Part shown: piece by piece, positions 34,720 through 42,801 of the stretch | Numbering within the stretch: the first letter of the stretch is position 1 | How the letters are laid out: each line of letters begins with the position of its first letter | The notes under the pieces: model-generated | Database searches by the model: none | Seen by the model: the letters and a program-made list of their open reading frames with translations, nothing else | Told to the model about the DNA's origin: nothing | Made by a program: the position numbers and the translations under genes | Source: Streptomyces brasiliensis | GTDB taxonomy: Bacteria > Actinomycetota > Actinomycetes > Streptomycetales > Streptomycetaceae | Assembly: GCF_014647875.1 (NCBI RefSeq) | Contig: NZ_BMQA01000046.1 | Span: forward strand, 1 to 52,849 | Length of the DNA: 52,849 nt | Direction: 5' to 3'

Positions 34720-35484
34720 ATGGCAACGCTTGAAATCCGAGACCTGCACGTCACCGTCGAGGCCGACAACGCCACGAAGGAGATCCTCAAGGGCGTCGAC
34801 CTCACCGTGAAGCAGGGCGAGACGCACGCCATCATGGGCCCCAACGGCTCCGGCAAGTCGACCCTCGCCTATTCGCTGGCGGGTCACCCGAAGTACACGA
34901 TCACCGAGGGCACCGTGCTGCTCGACGGCGAGGACGTCCTGGCGATGTCCGTCGACGAGCGCGCCCGCGCCGGCCTGTTCCTGGCGATGCAGTACCCGGT
35001 CGAGGTCCCCGGCGTCTCGGTCTCCAACTTCCTCCGCTCCTCCGCCACGGCCATCCGTGGTGAGGCGCCGAAGCTGCGCACCTGGGTGAAGGAGGTCAAG
35101 GAGACCATGGAGCGCCTGCACATGGACCAGTCCTTCGCCGAGCGCAACGTCAACGAGGGCTTCTCCGGCGGTGAGAAGAAGCGCCACGAGATCCTTCAGC
35201 TCGAGCTGCTCAAGCCGAAGATCGCGATCCTGGACGAGACCGACTCGGGCCTGGACGTCGACGCCCTGCGCATCGTCTCCGAGGGCGTCAACCGCGTCCG
35301 CGAGACCGGCGAGGTCGGCACCATGCTGATCACCCACTACACGCGCATCCTGCGCTACATCAAGCCCGACTACGTCCACGTCTTCTCCGGCGGCCGGATC
35401 GTCGAGTCCGGCGGCGCCGAGCTCGCCGACAAGCTGGAGGACGAGGGCTACGAGGCATACACGAAGGGCGGCGCATCCGCGTGA
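34720..35484 (+). CDS. sufC: Fe-S cluster assembly ATPase SufC
   Basis: The 254-residue ABC-type ATPase of SufBCD. Walker A is GPNGSGKST (about 37-45), the signature is GFSGGEKKRHEILQ and Walker B is IAILDETDSGLDVD. The last features a Glu-Thr-Asp and SufC-typical DSGLD. A ribosome-binding site overlaps the end of the Rieske gene. It shares GTGA with the start of sufS. Confidence 0.98.
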   Translation: MATLEIRDLHVTVEADNATKEILKGVDLTVKQGETHAIMGPNGSGKSTLAYSLAGHPKYTITEGTVLLDGEDVLAMSVDERARAGLFLAMQYPVEVPGVSVSNFLRSSATAIRGEAPKLRTWVKEVKETMERLHMDQSFAERNVNEGFSGGEKKRHEILQLELLKPKIAILDETDSGLDVDALRIVSEGVNRVRETGEVGTMLITHYTRILRYIKPDYVHVFSGGRIVESGGAELADKLEDEGYEAYTKGGASA

Positions 35485-36737
35485 CACAGCTGCCGGGCCT
35501 CCTCGACACCGAGGCGATCCGCAAGGACTTCCCCGTCCTGGACCGTCTGGTCCACGACGGCAAGAAGCTCGTGTACCTGGACAACGCCGCTACCTCACAG
35601 AAGCCGCGCCAGGTGCTGGACGCCCTCGGGGAGTACTACGAGCGCTACAACGCCAACGTCCACCGCGGTGTGCATGTGCTCGCCGAGGAGGCCACGGCGC
35701 TGTACGAGGGCGCGCGGGACAAGGTCGCGTCGTTCATCAACGCGCCCAGCCGCGACGAGGTGATCTTCACCAAGAACGCCTCCGAATCGCTCAACCTCGT
35801 GGCGAACATGCTGGGCTGGGCCGACGAGCCCTACCGCGTGGACCACGAGACCGAGATCGTCATCACGGAGATGGAGCACCACTCCAACATCGTGCCGTGG
35901 CAGCTGCTGTCGCAGCGCACGGGCGCGAAGCTGAAGTGGTTCGGCCTGACCGATGACGGCCGCCTGGACCTGTCCGACATCGACGAGATCATCACGGAGA
36001 AGACGAAGATCGTCTCCTTCGTCCTGGTCTCCAACATCCTGGGCACGGTCAACCCCGTCGAGGCGATAGTGCGCCGCGCGCAGGAGGTCGGCGCGCTCGT
36101 GTGCATCGACGCCTCGCAGGCCGCGCCGCACATGCCGCTGGACGTGCAGGCCCTCCAGGCCGACTTCGTCGCCTTCACCGGCCACAAGATGTGCGGCCCG
36201 ACGGGCATCGGCGTCCTGTGGGGACGCCAGGAGCTGCTCGAGGACCTGCCTCCGTTCCTGGGCGGCGGCGAGATGATCGAGACGGTGTCGATGCACTCGT
36301 CGACGTACGCTCCCGCCCCGCACAAGTTCGAGGCGGGCACCCCGCCGATCGCCCAGGCGGTCGGTCTCGGCGCGGCGATCGACTACCTGAACTCGATCGG
36401 CATGGACAAGATCCTCGCCCACGAACACGCGCTGACCGAGTACGCGGTACGGCGCCTGTCCGAGGTCCAGGGCCTGAAGATCATCGGTCCGACGACGGCC
36501 GAGGACCGAGGGGCCGCGATCTCCTTCACGCTGGGCGACATCCACCCGCACGACGTGGGCCAGGTCCTGGACGAGCAGGGCATCGCGGTCCGGGTCGGCC
36601 ACCACTGCGCGCGGCCGGTCTGCCTGCGGTACGGAATTCCTGCGACCACGCGAGCGTCGTTCTATCTGTACTCCACGCCGGACGAGATCGACGCTCTGGT
36701 CGACGGCCTGGAGCACGTACGGAACTTCTTCGGCTGA
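35481..36737 (+). CDS. sufS: Cysteine desulfurase SufS
   Basis: The 418-residue PLP enzyme takes sulfur from cysteine for cluster assembly. Lys236 in FTGHKMCGPTG binds PLP and Cys376 in RVGHHCARPVC forms the persulfide; the short active loop is that of group II desulfurases, which need SufU or SufE. The GTG start overlaps the sufC stop. sufU follows 16 bp downstream. Confidence 0.98.
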   Translation: MTQLPGLLDTEAIRKDFPVLDRLVHDGKKLVYLDNAATSQKPRQVLDALGEYYERYNANVHRGVHVLAEEATALYEGARDKVASFINAPSRDEVIFTKNASESLNLVANMLGWADEPYRVDHETEIVITEMEHHSNIVPWQLLSQRTGAKLKWFGLTDDGRLDLSDIDEIITEKTKIVSFVLVSNILGTVNPVEAIVRRAQEVGALVCIDASQAAPHMPLDVQALQADFVAFTGHKMCGPTGIGVLWGRQELLEDLPPFLGGGEMIETVSMHSSTYAPAPHKFEAGTPPIAQAVGLGAAIDYLNSIGMDKILAHEHALTEYAVRRLSEVQGLKIIGPTTAEDRGAAISFTLGDIHPHDVGQVLDEQGIAVRVGHHCARPVCLRYGIPATTRASFYLYSTPDEIDALVDGLEHVRNFFG

Positions 36738-36753
36738 AGGGCGTGCTGAAAAG

Positions 36754-37221
36754 GTGAAGCTGGACTCCATGTACCAGGAAGTCATCCTGGACCACTACAA
36801 GAACCCGCACGGGCGTGGTCTTCGGGATGGCGACGCCGAGGTGCACCACGTGAACCCGACGTGCGGCGACGAGATCACCCTTCGCGTGAAGTATGACGGA
36901 ACGACCGTCCAGGACGTCTCGTACGAGGGCCAGGGCTGCTCCATCAGCCAGGCCAGCGCGTCCGTCCTCAACGAACTGCTCGTGGGCAAGGAGCTGGCGG
37001 ACGCGCAGAGGATCCAGGAGACCTTCCTGGAGCTGATGCAGTCCAAGGGCCGGGTCGAGCCCGACGACGCGATGGAGGAGGTGCTGGAGGACGCGGTCGC
37101 GTTCGCCGGCGTCTCCAAGTACCCGGCCCGGGTCAAGTGCGCCCTCCTCAGCTGGATGGCGTGGAAGGACGCGACGGCCCAGGCGCTGGGCGGAGCCGAC
37201 GCCGAAAGGAAGACGGCATGA
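36754..37221 (+). CDS. sufU: Zinc-dependent sulfurtransferase SufU
   Basis: A 155-residue SufU that accepts persulfide sulfur from SufS. Zinc ligands and active cysteine are in place: Cys37 and Asp39 (PTCGDE), Cys62 (GQGCSIS) and Cys129 (RVKCALLSW). The 18-20 residue insertion between Cys62 and Cys129 that separates SufU from scaffold IscU appears present. The start is GTG with AAAGG nearby. It shares ATGA with the following gene. Confidence 0.96.
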   Translation: MKLDSMYQEVILDHYKNPHGRGLRDGDAEVHHVNPTCGDEITLRVKYDGTTVQDVSYEGQGCSISQASASVLNELLVGKELADAQRIQETFLELMQSKGRVEPDDAMEEVLEDAVAFAGVSKYPARVKCALLSWMAWKDATAQALGGADAERKTA

Positions 37222-37553
37222 GCGACACCGTGGAGATGAAGCCGGTCTCGGAGGAGGAGCTCCGCGAGGCCCTGATGGACGTCGTCGACCCCGAGCTGGG
37301 CATCGACGTCGTCAACCTCGGCCTGATCTACGGCATCCACATCGACGACGCGGCGAACATCGCCACCGTCGACATGACCCTGACCTCGGCGGCCTGCCCG
37401 TTGACGGACGTCATCGAGGACCAGGCCAAGTCCGCCACGGACGGCCTCGTCAACGAGCTGCGCATCAACTGGGTCTGGATGCCGCCGTGGGGCCCCGACA
37501 AGATCACGGACGACGGCCGCGAGCAGCTGCGCGCGCTGGGCTTCAACGTCTGA
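37218..37553 (+). CDS. sufT: MIP18/DUF59 family Fe-S maturation protein (SufT-like)
   Basis: A 111-residue protein with the DUF59 hallmark DVVDPELGIDVVNLGLIYGI (18-37) and the conserved cysteine in LTSAACPLTD. Homologues (SufT, PaaD-like, eukaryotic MIP18) help in maturing Fe-S proteins. It is coupled to sufU and is the last gene of the sufR-B-D-Rieske-C-S-U-T operon, followed after 15 bases by a strong terminator. Confidence 0.93.
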   Translation: MSDTVEMKPVSEEELREALMDVVDPELGIDVVNLGLIYGIHIDDAANIATVDMTLTSAACPLTDVIEDQAKSATDGLVNELRINWVWMPPWGPDKITDDGREQLRALGFNV

Positions 37554-37567
37554 GTTCGCATATACGT

Positions 37568-37608
37568 GCATGAGGCGGCGGCACCGTGCGGGTGCCGCCG
37601 CCTCATGC
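37568..37608 (+). terminator. Terminator of the suf operon
   Basis: A perfect 18-bp stem (37568-37585 with 37591-37608) has the loop GTGCG and follows the last suf gene by 14 bases. Confidence 0.9.
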
Positions 37609-37621
37609 TGTGCGGGCCGGC

Positions 37622-37740
37622 TCAGGGCGTGATGCGGGCGACCTGCGGGTCGTGGTCCCCTCGTCTGGCCGGAGAACTCGCTGTCGATGTGCGCTATGTC
37701 GTAGTCGACGCTGGTGATCGACGAACCCTCTGTGCCCGAG
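37622..37740 (-). pseudogene. C-terminal remnant of an endonuclease/exonuclease/phosphatase-type protein
   Basis: Read on the reverse strand, SVDYDIAHIDSEFSGQT is followed, after a one-frame slip, by DHDPQVARITP and a TGA. Secreted nucleases of the endonuclease/exonuclease/phosphatase superfamily in Streptomyces commonly end in a DYD..HIN.EF..Q.SDHDPQV pattern, whose DHD contains the catalytic His. Only about 35 residues remain. Confidence 0.6.
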
Positions 37741-37831
37741 AGCTACGGCGGGATGGACGTGATGTGTTCGCAGTACGTCGTCTACGCGCGTCATTCGTGG
37801 ATCGTGCGTCATGCTCCGTACAACGTCGTTA

Positions 37832-37845
37832 TGTACGCTCGTACA
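37832..37845. promoter_or_regulatory. Operator-like palindrome over the SMR-tetR promoter
   Basis: TGTACG (37832-37837) and CGTACA (37840-37845) form a 14-bp palindrome ending one base before the SMR start codon. It covers TACGCT (37834-37839), a plausible -10 that would place the transcription start at the ATG. The TetR-type protein of the same operon is the obvious candidate ligand. Confidence 0.5.
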
Positions 37846-37846
37846 C

Positions 37847-38167
37847 ATGGGATACCTGTTGCTCGCCGGAGCCATAGCGGCCGAGGTGGCCGCCACGACG
37901 GCGATGAAGTACAGCGACGGCTTCAGCAGGCTGGGCCCCTCGCTGGTGACCGCCCTCGGGTACGTCGTCTCGTTCCTCCTGCTCGCGCGGACCCTGAAGA
38001 CGGTGTCGATCGGAACGGCGTACGCGATCTGGTCCGGGGTGGGCACCGCGACCATCGCCGTGCTCGGCCTGCTCCTGTTCGGTGAGGGCCTGAACCTCAC
38101 CAAGGTGGCCGGCCTCGTGCTGATCATCGGGGGTGTGGTGGTGCTGAATCTGGGCGGCGCGCACTGA
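37847..38167 (+). CDS. Small multidrug resistance (SMR) family transporter
   Basis: A 106-residue four-helix exporter of the EmrE/SugE family. The essential membrane glutamate is Glu13 (AAEVAATTAMK) and the family GTAYAIWSGVGTA motif lies in helix 3. It works as a dimer, exchanging cationic compounds, or guanidinium in some relatives, for protons. Transcription probably starts at the ATG itself. Its stop overlaps the tetR-type start (TGATG), so the regulator is the second gene of a self-controlled efflux operon. Confidence 0.92.
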   Translation: MGYLLLAGAIAAEVAATTAMKYSDGFSRLGPSLVTALGYVVSFLLLARTLKTVSIGTAYAIWSGVGTATIAVLGLLLFGEGLNLTKVAGLVLIIGGVVVLNLGGAH

Positions 38168-38703
38168 TGGCCGCCCGGCGCTACGACCCGGAGCGACGGC
38201 AGCGGATCATCGACGCGGCGATCCGGGTGGTCGGGGCGAACGGCATCGCCGGCCTGAGCCACCGCTCGGTGGCCGCGGAGGCGGACGTACCGCTCGGCTC
38301 GACGACGTACCACTTCGCGACGCTCGACGAACTGCTGGTCGCGGCCCTTCGCCAGACCAACGAGGGCTTCGCGAAGACGCTCGCCGAGTGGCTGCCGGAG
38401 GAGGGCGGGGGCGATCTCGCGACGGACCTGGCCCGGGCGACGGGTGAGTGGCTGGCGGGTGACCGTACGGGCGTGGAGCTGGAGTACGAGTTGTATCTGG
38501 CCGCCCTGCGCCGCCCCGCGCTGCGGCCCGTCGCGGCGGAGTGGGCCGAGGAGACGGCGGAACGACTGGCGACCCGCACGGACCCGGTGACGGCACGGGC
38601 CCTGATCGCCCTGCTGGACGGCATCTGCCTGCAGGTACTGCTGACGGGGGCGTCGTACGACGAGGAATACGCACGGCAACTCCTGGCCCGGGTGATCCCG
38701 TGA
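38167..38703 (+). CDS. TetR-family transcriptional regulator
   Basis: A 178-residue repressor with an N-terminal TetR helix-turn-helix (residues about 10-55, ending GSTTYHFATLDELLVAAL) and a ligand-binding helical domain. It is translationally coupled to the SMR exporter gene and probably represses both through the site at 37832-37845, with release on binding the exported compound (inference). Confidence 0.92.
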   Translation: MAARRYDPERRQRIIDAAIRVVGANGIAGLSHRSVAAEADVPLGSTTYHFATLDELLVAALRQTNEGFAKTLAEWLPEEGGGDLATDLARATGEWLAGDRTGVELEYELYLAALRRPALRPVAAEWAEETAERLATRTDPVTARALIALLDGICLQVLLTGASYDEEYARQLLARVIP

Positions 38704-38792
38704 ACCGGTCGTTCGGCGAACCCACGCCCGGTACCTGAGACGTACGGCTCATCGGTTCGCTCGTGCGAGGCCCCTCACGTTAGGTTTCCCCT

Positions 38793-39782
38793 ATGACCGA
38801 CACGACTGCTCCTCGCACCACCGGCGCCGTTGCCGCCGGGCTCGCCACCGTCGCCGCCGACGGCACCGTTCTCGACACCTGGTTCCCCGCCCCCGAGCTG
38901 GCCGCGGAGCCCGGCCCGTCCGGCACCGAGTCGTTGTCGGCCGAACAGGCCGCGGAACTGCTCGGCGAGGGCGCCGCGCAGGCGATCGGCCCCGACGCCC
39001 GCCGCAACGTCGAGGTGGTGGCGGTCCGCACGGTCATCACCTCGCTCGACGCGAAGCCGATCGACGCGCACGACGTCTATCTGCGCCTGCACCTGCTCTC
39101 CCACCGCCTGGTCAAGCCGCACGGCCAGAGCCTGGAGGGCATGTTCGGCTTCCTGGCCAACGTCGCCTGGACCTCGCTCGGACCGGTCGCCGTCGACGAG
39201 ATCGAGAAGGTGCGCCTCAACGCCCGTGCCGAGGGCCTGCACCTCCAGGTCACCTCGATCGACAAGTTCCCGCGCATGACGGACTACGTGGTCCCGAAGG
39301 GCGTGCGCGTCGCCGACGCGGACCGGGTCCGGCTGGGCGCGCATCTCGCCGAGGGCACGACGGTCATGCACGAGGGCTTCGTGAACTTCAACGCGGGCAC
39401 GCTCGGCACGTCGATGGTCGAGGGCCGTATCTCGGCCGGAGTCGTGGTCGGCGACGGCTCCGACATCGGCGGCGGCGCGTCCACCATGGGCACGCTGTCC
39501 GGTGGCGGCAACGTGATCATCTCCATCGGCGAACGCTGCCTGATCGGTGCCGAGGCGGGCGTCGGCATCGCACTCGGCGACGAGTGCGTGGTCGAGGCGG
39601 GCCTGTACGTCACGGCCGGCACCCGCGTCACGATGCCCGACGGCCAGATCGTCAAGGCCCGTGACCTCAGCGGCGCGTCCAACATCCTCTTCCGCCGCAA
39701 CTCACTCTCGGGCAAGGTCGAGGCCCGCCCGAACAACGCGGTCTGGGGCGGCCTGAACGACATTCTGCACAGCCACAACTGA
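38793..39782 (+). CDS. dapD: Tetrahydrodipicolinate N-succinyltransferase
   Basis: The 329-residue DapD transfers succinyl from succinyl-CoA to tetrahydrodipicolinate in lysine and diaminopimelate synthesis. The C-terminal left-handed beta helix is evident from the hexapeptide-like run GAHLAEGTTVMHEGFVNFNA through SGGGNVIISIGE, with the acceptor-site EAGLYVTAGT nearby. It is the actinobacterial long form. It stands alone with its own promoter, apart from other dap genes except the DapA-family gene 4 kb to the right. Confidence 0.96.
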   Translation: MTDTTAPRTTGAVAAGLATVAADGTVLDTWFPAPELAAEPGPSGTESLSAEQAAELLGEGAAQAIGPDARRNVEVVAVRTVITSLDAKPIDAHDVYLRLHLLSHRLVKPHGQSLEGMFGFLANVAWTSLGPVAVDEIEKVRLNARAEGLHLQVTSIDKFPRMTDYVVPKGVRVADADRVRLGAHLAEGTTVMHEGFVNFNAGTLGTSMVEGRISAGVVVGDGSDIGGGASTMGTLSGGGNVIISIGERCLIGAEAGVGIALGDECVVEAGLYVTAGTRVTMPDGQIVKARDLSGASNILFRRNSLSGKVEARPNNAVWGGLNDILHSHN

Positions 39783-40266
39783 CCAGGGGTGGCCGTGACC
39801 TGCGGCCGCCTGCTCGATCCTGACCAGTTGCTGAGCTGTCGACAACTGTCGGGGTTGGTCACCATCGAGCGCCCTTCCACGGCCCCACGACGGCCCGGGA
39901 GGGCGCTCATGCGTGAGCACCGCTTCAGGAGTTCGATCGGCTGATCAGTGCGGCCGTGGTCGGTGCCGTCGACCGCTGGAAATCATGTCGCCTCTGCGTG
40001 CTCTGATCCGCCGCCTTTGATGTCAGCCACGGATGTCACAGGGCTCCTCTGCGCCCGGCGTTTCGCGAGCGCATCCGACCAAGGTGATGTTGAGCGCCCT
40101 TCCACGGCCCACAGACGGTCCAGAGCGCCGCGGCTGTGCTGCGGTCCCGTGCAGCGGCAAGACCTGGGGGTGTGATGGGGCGGCCGTTGGCTGTACGAGG
40201 CTGTCGGTGGCACGTACTAACGTGCCCGCAGCGTCCCGTCGATCTTTGTGCGCTTGAGGAGTCACG
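39783..40266. other. Gene-free region with a 19-bp direct repeat
   Basis: About 480 bp with no credible gene. GAGCGCCCTTCCACGGCCC occurs at 39867-39885 and again at 40092-40110. The first copy begins a hairpin, GAGCGCCCT (39867-39875) with AGGGCGCTC (39902-39910), that may terminate dapD. Confidence 0.6.
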
Positions 40267-41073
40267 ATGCCCAGAGACACCCCCGAGCTGCCCGCGAAGG
40301 ATCTGCGCACCCTGATACCGGAGTACGCGGGCCTGGGCCGGGAAACCACCCTCCTCAATCCGGAGCCCGGCGACCCTGGCGTGCGGGAGAGCTCGCTCGG
40401 AGGCGAGCCGCTGTGGCCCGCGGACGAGCCGTGGCCGTACTGCGCGCAGGAAGACCACTGGACGTACGGGTCCGACTGGCGCAACACCACCCCGATTGTC
40501 CCGGGCGCGGTGCCGATGGTGCCGATCCTCCAGCTGTTCGCCCGGGATGTGCCGGGGTTGGAGTTCCCGGAGGGCAAGGATCTGCTGCAGCTGGTTTGGT
40601 GCGCGCTGACCCATGAGCAGGATCCCGGGCCGGTGCTGCCGCGGCTGTACTGGCGCAACGAGGCGGAGGTCGTGGCCGGAGGGCTGCTGTCCGAGATCCC
40701 CCGGGTGAGCGAGGGGGAGTACGACGAGGACCACATGCCGGAACCGTCCACGTTGTCCCCGACTACCGCGGAGGACTGTCCGAGGTGGCTCGATCTGCCC
40801 AAGGACATGTGGGAGACCTGGGAACCTCGTCTCCGGTTGCCGACGGGCGGCTCCATGTGGCCATCCGACTCCAACATCATCGGGACGAAGGTCGGCGGCT
40901 GGCCCGCCTGGACGCAGCCTGCCGACTGGCCGGACTGCGAGAGAGGACACCGCATGGAGCACCTTCTGACCATCACCGGCGACATACAGTTGGGCGACTG
41001 CGGCGGCGTCTACTTCTTCCATTGCCGCCAGTGTCCCGGCCTCCCGTGGGACTGGCGCTTCGACTGCCACTGA
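40267..41073 (+). CDS. DUF1963-like (YwqG-type) protein
   Basis: A 268-residue soluble protein. LGGEPLWPADEPWPYC near residues 44-59 and KVGGWPAWTQPADWPDC near 203-219 match the Gly-Gly-x-Pro-x-Trp-Pro pattern of DUF1963/YwqG proteins, and the C-terminus (GDCGGVYFFHCRQCPG) has a cysteine cluster. The family's function is unknown; it is often coded near polymorphic toxins and immunity genes. AGGAG precedes the ATG. Codon bias is weaker than in core genes. Confidence 0.6.
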   Translation: MPRDTPELPAKDLRTLIPEYAGLGRETTLLNPEPGDPGVRESSLGGEPLWPADEPWPYCAQEDHWTYGSDWRNTTPIVPGAVPMVPILQLFARDVPGLEFPEGKDLLQLVWCALTHEQDPGPVLPRLYWRNEAEVVAGGLLSEIPRVSEGEYDEDHMPEPSTLSPTTAEDCPRWLDLPKDMWETWEPRLRLPTGGSMWPSDSNIIGTKVGGWPAWTQPADWPDCERGHRMEHLLTITGDIQLGDCGGVYFFHCRQCPGLPWDWRFDCH

Positions 41074-41124
41074 CAACTGAGGCCGGTGGAGTGTCACTGC
41101 GCGGGTCAGCGCTGTCGAGTGCCG

Positions 41125-41583
41125 TCAGGGGCCGCTGTAAGCCCTGAGGGCGGGCATCGGCTGCTGCCACCGTACCGGCCAATTCTGTGCCTCGCGTCCC
41201 AGTCGGCGGACTGTGAGCCACCCCGCGTCCGTCGTCAGCGCCTCATAGGTCCACCTGGCGGCGTGTGCCGGCCCGTTCATCGCGTCGATGGTCGCGTCAA
41301 TGCGTGAGAGGCGCGACTCCACTACGGCATCGATACGACCAGTTTCGGCAAGGACCAGGATCGTGCCCCCTGCGTTTTCGTAGTCCAGGGCCAGGTCGTC
41401 CGTTTCGAGTCGGTACCTGTCGAGCCACGCGATCTGATCCCTGGCATCTGCGGCGAGCGTCGTGAGAGTCGAGATCAGGTACGTCGATGCGCTTGCTTCG
41501 GACAGCTTCTGCTCGCCAGAACAGCCACCACTGACCCAGGTGTCGAAGTGTCCTTCCGCTGTTCGTGGGAGGGCCTTTGTCAT
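41125..41583 (-). CDS. Hypothetical protein coupled to HAD-like gene
   Basis: A 152-residue protein of unknown function. The first half has SGGCSGEQKLSEASASTYLI; the second half has ARWTYEALTTDAGWLTVRRLG. No signal peptide, membrane segment or known motif is seen. Its ATG shares ATGA with the HAD-like gene stop, so it is translated from the same mRNA. Codon bias is weaker than in core genes. Confidence 0.6.
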   Translation of the reverse strand: MTKALPRTAEGHFDTWVSGGCSGEQKLSEASASTYLISTLTTLAADARDQIAWLDRYRLETDDLALDYENAGGTILVLAETGRIDAVVESRLSRIDATIDAMNGPAHAARWTYEALTTDAGWLTVRRLGREAQNWPVRWQQPMPALRAYSGP

Positions 41584-42077
41584 AGGGACGCCGCGAAGTC
41601 CGCCAGCGCGGCGAAGTCCGGGTCGCGCAGGCCGATGCGTGGGTCGACGTGGTGGAGCAGGGACGGGGCGGGGTGGTGGGTGGTGACGTAGAGGGCGTCT
41701 GACGGGCTCTGTTCGTCGTCGATCCAGGCGAACGGGCGGCCCGCCGCGTACCTCACGATCGCCTCCGTCTTCCAGTGGACCCCGTCGGGGCGCAGGGCGA
41801 GCAGGGACGTGCCGAAGTCGACGTACGGCAGGGCGGGGAGGCCGAGGACCGGGGCGATCCAGCGGTTGGCCTCGGCCATCCAGGTGGTCGCCCAGCACAG
41901 GTCGTAATCGAGGTCCAGCAGCGCCGGGCCGTGGTCCGGGTTCAGCCAGACACGCAGGGCGCGACCGGGGTGCAGGGGCACCCTGATCGTCGTATAGCCC
42001 TCGGGACGCCGCTCGGGCTGCGCGGCGTACGGGTTGAGGGGGCCGTCGACGTCCAGGAACAACAGGGGGCGGCTCAC
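41580..42077 (-). CDS. HAD-like hydrolase (HAD domain of Swiss-Army-Knife RNA repair type)
   Basis: A 165-residue protein starting VSRPLLFLDVDGPLNPYAA; LDVDGPLN is the HAD phosphatase motif I, with Asp nucleophile and the second Asp. WIDDEQSPSD near residue 125 fits motif IV. Short proteins of this kind in Streptomyces match the HAD domain found in RNA-repair fusions. The substrate is unknown. I chose the GTG at 42077 because TACGTT seven bases upstream looks like a -10 of a leaderless transcript; a GTG at 42095 is possible. It overlaps the next gene by four bases. Confidence 0.75.
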   Translation of the reverse strand: MSRPLLFLDVDGPLNPYAAQPERRPEGYTTIRVPLHPGRALRVWLNPDHGPALLDLDYDLCWATTWMAEANRWIAPVLGLPALPYVDFGTSLLALRPDGVHWKTEAIVRYAAGRPFAWIDDEQSPSDALYVTTHHPAPSLLHHVDPRIGLRDPDFAALADFAASL

Positions 42078-42243
42078 GGGGACAACGTACGGCACCCCCT
42101 GGCCCCGGCCGGATCGAATTTCCGGCCCGGACTTTCTCGCGCGGACTTTCTCGCCCGGACAGGCATAGTGGTGCCTCTCCACGCGCGTCACCAGGGGTGG
42201 AGGGAGCGGGCACCGGGTCCGCCCGGGCGAGTAGAAGGTGACG

Positions 42244-42801
42244 ATGGATGTCGAAGCGCAGGAGAACTTCCGTGAGTTCGTGGCGAACCGGTCGTCCGCG
42301 CTGCTGAAGACCGCCGTACTGCTCGCCGGCGGTGACCGGCACGCCGCCGAGGACCTGCTCCAGAACGCCCTCATCAAGGCGGCCGGGCGCTGGCAGCGGA
42401 TCGACGAGCCCGAGGCCTATGTACGACAGATCCTGTACCGGCAGCAGATCAGCCGCTGGCGCCTGAAAGGGCGGCGGCGCGAACTCAGCGTCGCCGAACC
42501 GCCCGAACACGCCGCGGCCCCCGACGCCTCGTCCGCCGCCGAACTGCGCCTCGTCCTGCGCGCCGCCCTGTCCCGGCTCACCGCCCGCCAGCGCACTGTC
42601 CTGGTGCTGCGCTACTTCGAGGACCTGCCGGAGGCCGACGTCGCCCGGCTCCTCGGCTGCTCCGTCGGCACCGTACGGTCCACCACCCACCGTTCCCTGG
42701 CCCGGCTGCGCACGCTCGCGCCGGAACTGGCCGCGCTCGGTCCCGACGGCGCCGAGCAGCCGCCGTCCCGTGACTTCTCGCCCGTGGAGGTGCGTCCGTG
42801 A
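42244..42801 (+). CDS. SigE-family ECF-type RNA polymerase sigma factor
   Basis: A 185-residue sigma factor. Region 2 is seen as RHAAEDLLQNALIKAAGRW (core binding and -10 recognition), and region 4 as LSRLTARQRTVLVLRYFEDL followed by DVARLLGCSVGTVRSTTHRS. It belongs to the SigE/ECF group found in large numbers in Streptomyces. GAAGG precedes the ATG; a GTG two codons upstream is possible. It overlaps the membrane-anchored partner gene, whose product may control it. Confidence 0.9.
   Translation: MDVEAQENFREFVANRSSALLKTAVLLAGGDRHAAEDLLQNALIKAAGRWQRIDEPEAYVRQILYRQQISRWRLKGRRRELSVAEPPEHAAAPDASSAAELRLVLRAALSRLTARQRTVLVLRYFEDLPEADVARLLGCSVGTVRSTTHRSLARLRTLAPELAALGPDGAEQPPSRDFSPVEVRP

Noticed and set aside
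40023..41097. Reverse-strand frames opposite the DUF1963-like gene
   Set aside because: The forward frame has the family motifs, a ribosome-binding site and a correct codon pattern; the reverse frames do not.
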